Positions 57,658 to 64,000 of a stretch of 64,000 bases of DNA are shown here, piece after piece (the first letter of the stretch is position 1; each line of letters opens with the position of its first letter). The DNA is taken from contig NC_082694.2 of NCBI RefSeq assembly GCF_949987515.2, forward strand, positions 40,857,451 through 40,921,450, read 5' to 3'. Under the pieces are notes generated by a model. That model did not search any database and was not told where the DNA came from. It was given only the letters and a program-made list of their open reading frames with translations. The stretch is from Delphinus delphis (lineage: Eukaryota; Chordata; Mammalia; Artiodactyla; Delphinidae). A program made the position numbers and the translations under genes.

Positions 57658-58500
57658 ATTGTTGTTGTTCTAGTATATTCTGTTAGCCCATTGGCTATGT
57701 TGTGAAGCTAATGAAGCTCAGGGTTTAGGGTCCCTGATTTGTATGTGACTCTTCCAAAGATCTTTTTCCTCTCATTTTAAATAACATTAATTAAACTAAA
57801 TTACATTAAATAACATTCCTCTCAATTAAATAACATCAACTTTTGTACTTAATTTTTTATTTGTAATTTTATATATTTTTCAAAAGTGGGTCACCCAAAT
57901 TGTATAAATTTCAGGGCCCACAAAACCTGAGTCTGTCCATATTATCCCCTTGGTTGATAAAAGAATACATATTTCCTCCTCAATTTCTTTGACTTATCAC
58001 TTCCCCTAACTTTCATTAAAGAAAGAAAGAAACAGACAAACAAAGGGATTTTGATTCAGGTGTATTTATAGAGGAACATGTTTCAATATGGCTCTGACCT
58101 GTTAAAACCAGAGAATAATTTTATCATTATGCAAAAACTCTTTTATGATTCATTTCCCTCCAAAGCTCAAACTTTCTCTCTTTTTGTAAGCCTATGTCCT
58201 TAGAAGAAATAACTGGTCCCTATAGTGGCTGTAACATTATAAGATGTGATAGTTCTATTGAAGAAAAATACATGTAATATTTTAATTCATTTTCCAATTT
58301 CGACTGAACATTCCTACCACCATCACTAGTATCTTATAATTTCAAAAGCATTTATGTACAGCTGAATTTGGAAAGGGATGATTTATTCAATTGCTTCATG
58401 TAGTTTGGAAACTATGATAACTTCAAACTATGTTAACTTCAAAATAGAATAGATTCTGTTTGTATTGTTTTTACATTAAAATTATACTCTCTCACACAAA
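57658..58500. other. Unassigned AT-rich sequence
   Basis: A locally repeated 'attaaataacat' motif occurs at about 57777-57838. No gene or named element. Confidence 0.5.
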
Positions 58501-58501
58501 C

Positions 58502-58538
<37 letters not shown>

Positions 58539-58543
58539 TACAC
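58501..58543. repeat. (TA)n(CA)n microsatellite
   Basis: About 12 TA units run into about 8 CA units. Confidence 0.93.
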
Positions 58544-59511
58544 TATGTACTATGGCTGGCCATTTCTAGGAATTTGGGTATTTTTGTCAAAGAAAAGAAG
58601 CCTATTTTAAGATTTTATTTTACATATTTTATTTTTATTTTGAGGGGAATCCAAATATCTACACCATGAACTTAGATTCCTATAGCTGCCAGAACTGACA
58701 GAGAATTAGCAAGGCAGAGCCAAGTTCATGCAAGACTGTCTACGGCACTCTTATAGCTAAAGACAAACCAAAATATTGACTAGTTCTTCTCAAAACAGCA
58801 TGTATAAGTTGTGGCTGAAATAAGCCTGATGTAAGAAAGAATACAGATGGCAGTATAATCATAGGCTGGGTCTACACAGTGCCAAACAACCCATTCAAAA
58901 GTGAAAAACTCAGTCGATCACTTGGTAGTTTTGTCTACATGCCACCAAGCAACAGGCTTGACTGACTTCTTCCCAAAATTAACTGAGCTTCTGACTAGAC
59001 TGAAGCAGATGTTTTATCACTATGTATAGTCAGTATTAGTTATCAAATCTATAATTCAAGTAAGTTTCTTGATGAATGATGAATTTCTTTCCTACATCAA
59101 AACAACGTGAAAGTGGTAAACAAAGATCATCTGCAGTTTTTAATAATTTTACAGCCTAGATTATGCATGTGCTCTGCACAGAGTATGACTGACAAATAGG
59201 GTCTCTTCACTTACATGCCTGTCTTTAATATTTCATTAATTTACTTGGCATCACTGCAACTCAAATACCCATCGAATGGTAACTAAAATTCACTTTCTTC
59301 CTTTACTCAACAATTTCCCTGGTATATACAATGTATTTGCCATGAATATATCAAAGGACTACCTCCATTTACGATGACTGCTTTTGACATCTTTTTCTAG
59401 TTCTTAAAAAAAATGCCTCTTTCACTAAAAAGTAGATCACAAAATCCTTCAAGTATTTCATGATTTAAAAATAAAAACAATGAAAAAAAGCCATTTTCAA
59501 AATGAATTCTG
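58544..59511. other. Unassigned sequence
   Basis: Single-copy; nothing recognised. Confidence 0.5.
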
Positions 59512-59612
59512 TGTGAGCAGAGATCTCACGCCTTTGGTCTCTGTTGTGCCTCCCCGCATCTAGAACAGATTGGGCTTTGATATCTATTTATTAAATGAAT
59601 GACTAGATGAAT
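59512..59612 (+). mobile_element. L2 LINE 3' end
   Basis: 'gtgagcagagatctcacgcctttggtctctgttgtgcctccccgcatctagaacag' and 'tatctatttattaaatgaatgac' are the standard end of L2. Confidence 0.72.
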
Positions 59613-60174
59613 TGGAGCACACCATGGTGGTAGCCGTTGACAACCTGTGGCCTGGTAAGAAGGAAGTGGGGGAATAAGGGCTTTAACTCATTCCCCTCCT
59701 GTCCTACAAATGTACTGCCTGTGCAGCTGTTGCCGAAACCCCATTGCAAACAAGAAGTTGAGGGAGTCTGTCGAGAACAGAGCTGGGTGGAGAAGAATAG
59801 GCTGTGGATCTAGAGTGAGGCAAAAATGTAATATTCACTATCTGCACACTACTGTCCTAGTGTGGAATTACTGAGAATAAAGAGTTTGGCATACATTATA
59901 ATTCTTACAATTTTCACACATAACACACATGAAAATGACATATGTGTGTATATACGGCTGTATGTATAGGTCAGCAGATAGATCGATGGATAGATGATAG
60001 ATGAAAATGCTCAACACCTGAAGTCAAGATAATTGATTCCTTCCCACATCCCTTGAAGATGTTGTGTCAAATAAACTTTAAGTTTCTTTCCAACTATATT
60101 ATTCATCGACATGGGCTCATGTGAATGCCCTGGGAGACCATTTACTTTTAAAAAATGAAAACTTTTATTTAATT
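59613..60174. other. Unassigned sequence
   Basis: Contains an imperfect (GATA)n run at about 59977-60004; otherwise nothing recognised. Confidence 0.5.
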
Positions 60175-60189
60175 AAAAACGTAAAACAT
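60175..60189. repeat. Target-site duplication, left copy
   Basis: AAAAACGTAAAACAT; the right copy at 60402-60416 has T for C at the CpG, a typical methylation-decay change. Confidence 0.92.
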
Positions 60190-60401
60190 GGGCTTCCCTG
60201 GTGGCGCAGTGGTTGAGAGTCCGCCTGCCGATGCAGGGGACACGGGTTCGTGCCCTGGTCCGGGAGGATCCTGCATGCCGCGGAGCGGCTGGGCCCGTGA
60301 GCCATGGCCACTAAGCCTGCGCGTCCGGAGCCTGTGCTCCGCAACGGGAGAGGCCACAGCAGTGAGAGGCCCGCGTACCGCAAAAAAAAAAAAAAAAAAA
60401 A
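60190..60401 (+). mobile_element. CHR SINE, short poly(A) form
   Basis: The cleanest short copy: GGGCTTCCCTGGTGGCGCAG head, B-box-like GGTTCGTGCCC, CGGAGCGGCTGGGCCCGTGA body, CCGCGTACCGC end and an A-tail of about 26. CpG sites are well kept. The long A-tail and the near-perfect 15-bp duplication make it probably the youngest insertion in the window. The three frames across it are spurious. Confidence 0.96.
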
Positions 60402-60416
60402 AAAAATGTAAAACAT
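60402..60416. repeat. Target-site duplication, right copy
   Basis: One C/T difference from 60175-60189. Confidence 0.92.
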
Positions 60417-62265
60417 ATTTTAGAGAAGCTGGAAAATACAGAAAAGGGTAAATGAGAAGTACACAAGTGCATAAACAATGCTTCCAGGAATTATTCTCTC
60501 CTCAGCCTCCACAAGGCACTTGTCAGGAAATAGGATGGTTTTCTGGGTCCATCTCTAATCACTTCCTTTTTTTCTGACTCTGTCCATCTTCTATCCACTA
60601 TTTTTTATATACTGTCGGTTCTCTTCTTTTCAAGCACAAAGAGCAGGCAGAAGAATGAATGGGGAAAAAGCAAAGGACTCCACTCTGGGAAAGCATCTCT
60701 GGAAATGTTTACTGCATCAGTATTAATATCTTCCACAGAAAAGAGGACTTGCCTGCCTTCTGAGACCACAGAAGCAACTGCCTTTATTCCACGTTACCTG
60801 TGACATGCCCTAGGGTACAATCTCTACGTGCTTAATGCACAGGTCCTTTGCAGTGTTAACAGTGGGCTGATGGGGAAATTGTACTTTTATCTTTATAAAT
60901 TTCTATATTTCATTATGTTTTCAGCTAAGCAATGGATGGAGTCTGACTTAGCCCAAGGACCTCTTTCCTGTTTGTGGGGATTTTTTTTTTTACCTTCACT
61001 TTAATACCAGGAAGAGAAAAACTTTCTAAACTTACTCAAAGGATATGGAAAATATTTCGTCAAAGCTCTGAATTTCCTGAGCCTGACTTTTAAATAAAAC
61101 CCACCCAAACAGAAGGAATTGAAAGATTTAAGGGAAAAAATCATAAAGCACTTATTTTCAGGTTGGCTAAGAAATTCTGTTTGTTTAAACAGAAGCAAAC
61201 TTCCCATAGCCATTCCCTACCACCCAAACCCATAGCCTTTTCTTTCTGGAAGCATGCATGTTTGCCCTGACCATTAAGGAAGATAGATGCAAATACCTTT
61301 TCTATAAGAGGTAGGTCCTTCTTTTGTACACTATGTTAATAATATACACAAGTCAGGGCTACCAATACAGAGAACACTCTTAGGACTTCCCTGAAATCGT
61401 TCACCTGAATATCATGTTAAAACAAAAATAATGTAGGTCTAGCAGAAGAAAACATTAGGTTCTATTACCATTATCTTATTTATCTGTTTATTCAAACTCA
61501 CCTCATTGAAAAATTTTTTTAAGTATTTAAAGCAGTGATCCTGCAATATATCTTCTTTGCTCAATGTGATAAGAACCAAACAGAGCTGCTTTAAAATCAA
61601 ATGGGGGCAATTCTTTCTTTTATTTTTCCCAGGACATTTAGGCCTCCAGAGTAAACTGTTAATAGATGTAGAATGTTTCTATTGATTAATTCAGTGTGCC
61701 AGCTATGATATGATTCACAGAGGCAAAAGCAATGCCAATGCTTTCATGACACAAAGACACATTATCGAGAATACTGTCTTTGGCTCTCTCACAACTGGTA
61801 GGCAAGTTTTACAGAAAAAAAAGAGAAGCCTTTACACCCGAAGTGGTGCTAACGCATAACTTAGGAGAGCTGTAATTGACATATTCATAACTCCTTTTCC
61901 TGTAAATGTTAGGTTAGATATTATTTAGTAATCCTTTACTATTTCAGAAACTGGGTGAAGATTTGTTTCAACTGAAGAATGAACTGAGGTACAAATGATT
62001 TTACGTTGGGACAAGAAAATCTCTTAGGTTGGATAAGGTATCACGAATATTTTGGCTATGTTGATACACATAAACAAATGGTAAACTGAAGTAATTAGCC
62101 TTAAAAGTCAGGAAAATAAAAAGCAAGAGGTTTTAACATCCATTACAGGAATCTTAATGGTTTGTTTGATTTTGCTGGTATACTTGTTTTGTATTTTATT
62201 GGACTCTTTGATTTGGAAAATTGCCTTGATTCACCATTTTACAAGCCTAGACAGATAATTAGTTA
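60417..62265. other. Unassigned sequence with a conserved-looking block
   Basis: No repeat family recognised. 61590-61800 is a clean block with 'ttctattgattaattcagtgtgccagctatgat'; see the findings. Confidence 0.45.
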
Positions 62266-62335
62266 ATAAGCTTACATTAAGCACCTACTCTGTGTCAGGT
62301 TTGGAATTATAAGGATCCTATTTAACCTCAAGATC
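62266..62335 (-). mobile_element. MIR SINE fragment
   Basis: 'taagcttacattaagcacctactctgtgtcaggtttggaatt' with 'aaggatcctatttaacctc' resembles the end of reverse MIR. Confidence 0.5.
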
Positions 62336-64000
62336 TGCAAAGGTGCCAAACAACTAAATTTTAACAGGAAGATAGCAAGTATTTCTAAAAAGACTTGACA
62401 GTCATAGCACTTTCTGAAATGTTGAAAATGAAACTCTTATCTCATGGCACAATCAGCCTTGTTCCAAACCCAAACTGCATTGAAAAGTGTGGTTGAGTGG
62501 GTCAGGTTTTTATCCACCTGGAAATTTTGTGAACCATCTCAAAACAGTGAGCACGTTCCTTGATAACTGCTTTGTCCTTCTGTGTCTACAAACCTCTGAT
62601 GTGGACTCCGTGACAAAAGCCTTATCACAGTCTCCTTCCTGGGTAGCTAGAGTCTGGCAAAGGGGACCACAAGAGACTTTCTCATCTTCTGAGAGCTTGG
62701 GGACCATGTTGGCTTCTTCCAAATTCTTTTTTTTTTCTTCTCAGCATCAGAGAGGAGTGCGTATCCTAGGAATAAACCCAGCAGATACAGTAGTAGAGCA
62801 TGCATGACTGGGTGAGGAGAGATGCATACTTGGTCCAGGATATTATTCAACTGGCTTTTCTCCGTGTAAGAGAAATTCTGTGTGACAAGCAGTAAAGGAA
62901 TACCAATCTCTGGTCGCTAACAATAAAAACAGTATCACATAGACAGAAGTAGCCTTTAAACCTCACGGTTTCTCTATATTTTCCTCAATTGTCACTTCTT
63001 TGGACACCATCTGTATCAAAGTATAATAAGAAAGCAATTCCAGGAGACTATCAGTTTAAAAGGAAAAAAAAGTAAAAGAAAAGAAAAAAAAACACAGGCC
63101 TGGAGAGGGGGCACCGCTCGGCATCAGGTCACTGAGTGTATTCATTATTTGTTCCCATTACCATGTTATGTCTTAATTACTCTGGTTTGGCTTCCCACCC
63201 AGGGTCACTATGTCACAGCTGGTTTTCTGCCCATCTCTAATTAATAAAGGCTCATTTAGTATCCAAGTTTTTGAAATAAACCTCTGCTGAAGGATACAGC
63301 AGAAATAAAGAAACAAAAAGCAAACCAGAAATGATCAGAGTTGCTCTGACAGTAACCTTGTAACATAAAGAGGCCTTTGGTTCAGGCCTTCTCTGGGTTA
63401 CTTTTTAACCTGGAAAAGAGGTCCATTTGATTTGATTTGGAATTTCTGGCATAATTTGTCAGTGGTCAGATTTCGCCCACAGGAAGAAAAGTGACCAAGG
63501 TTGCTAAACGCTCTACATCATTTGGGACTTTTTAAAAATGGTTATTCATTCATGCTTCTAGCATGTAAATTAATATTATTTTGCAAAACACAAAGGAAAA
63601 CTTAACGCTTTCAAATGGCAATATAAAAAAATAACAGGCATTCATCAAATGATCTTATTTTGTTTCTGTGTCATTGCTTCTTTGAGTATTTTGACACAAT
63701 AAATAAAGACAAATTATGTAAGAGCCTTTTCTAATTTGTTAACTATAATTCCAGCCAATAAAATTTTACAAATTTAAAATACTCACTTCAAAAATCTCAG
63801 TACAATTATGTGTAAGCCTCTGTCTCTATGTCTCAGTCTGTCTCTCAGGCTCACATATGCACACATGCTACCAATTCTATTTATTAGAATCCACACAGCT
63901 CTGGAACAGATAGCTCATCTGCATTTTATCAGGTGTCTCTATAATTAAAGCTTATTGTAAAGTGAGATATTATTGGTATATTTTATTACTTGTCTATGAG
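62336..64000. other. Unassigned sequence with a conserved-looking block
   Basis: A-rich run at about 63060-63092. The stretch 63125-63275 is a clean single-copy block; see the findings. Overlapping frames of 67-106 codons at 62.5-62.85 kb occur on both strands and cross a T-run, so neither is taken as coding. Confidence 0.45.

Noticed and set aside
1..64000. An undescribed multi-gene biological system
   Set aside because: I read both strands for coding clusters, repeats with spacers, RNA genes and viral-type gene sets. Everything recognisable belongs to known transposable element families or simple repeats.

Overview
This is mammalian nuclear DNA, most likely from a cetacean (whale or dolphin). 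The main evidence is eight tRNA-derived SINEs that begin GGGCTTCCCTGGTGGCGCAG and carry the CGGAGCGGCTGGGCCCGTGA-type body of the CHR family (cetaceans, hippos and ruminants). Four are of the short, poly(A)-tailed type that I associate with cetaceans. L1 3' ends of cetartiodactyl type and ancient mammal-wide repeats (MIR, L2, MaLR, hAT-Charlie, old L1) fill much of the rest.

I find no protein-coding gene, no convincing exon, no structural RNA gene and no CRISPR or bacterial-type system. The longest open frames are either L1 ORF2 remnants (minus strand, 48.8-50.8 kb), SINE or LTR sequence read through by chance, or unrecognised frames of up to 151 codons with no domain. The window is best read as intergenic or deep intronic sequence.

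Layout. 0-4.1 kb: unique sequence, an L2 fragment, then an old MaLR element that still shows LTR-internal-LTR order. 4-12.8 kb: mostly unique AT-rich DNA with three MIRs and a G-quadruplex motif at 6.38 kb. 12.8-13.5 kb: a MIR split by a full-length long CHR SINE with a perfect 14-bp target-site duplication. 13.5-22 kb: unique DNA with conserved-looking non-coding blocks, a MER5A, a MIR with a CTCF-like motif and a 73-bp alternating purine-pyrimidine (Z-DNA-prone) tract. 22-33 kb: a short CHR SINE, two older tRNA-SINE pieces, a polypyrimidine tract, microsatellites, MIRs and L1 fragments. 33-36 kb: a MaLR LTR and an inverted pair of CHR SINEs about 0.5 kb apart. 36-44 kb: unique DNA, L2, an hAT element and MIRs. 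44-57 kb: LINE-rich. It holds a short L1 3' end with a 15-bp duplication, a 2.6-kb 5'-truncated L1 carrying a nested SINE, and two old L1 stretches, all on the minus strand. 57-64 kb: two short CHR SINEs, an L2 end, a MIR and unique sequence.

The parts do not form a pathway. The window is a record of layered insertions: MIR, L2, hAT and MaLR first, then old L1, then cetartiodactyl L1, then CHR SINEs (one SINE sits inside the young L1, another inside a MIR). I found no evidence for an undescribed system. The most useful observations are the structural series among the SINEs, the nested insertions, the non-B-DNA tracts and a few candidate conserved elements.
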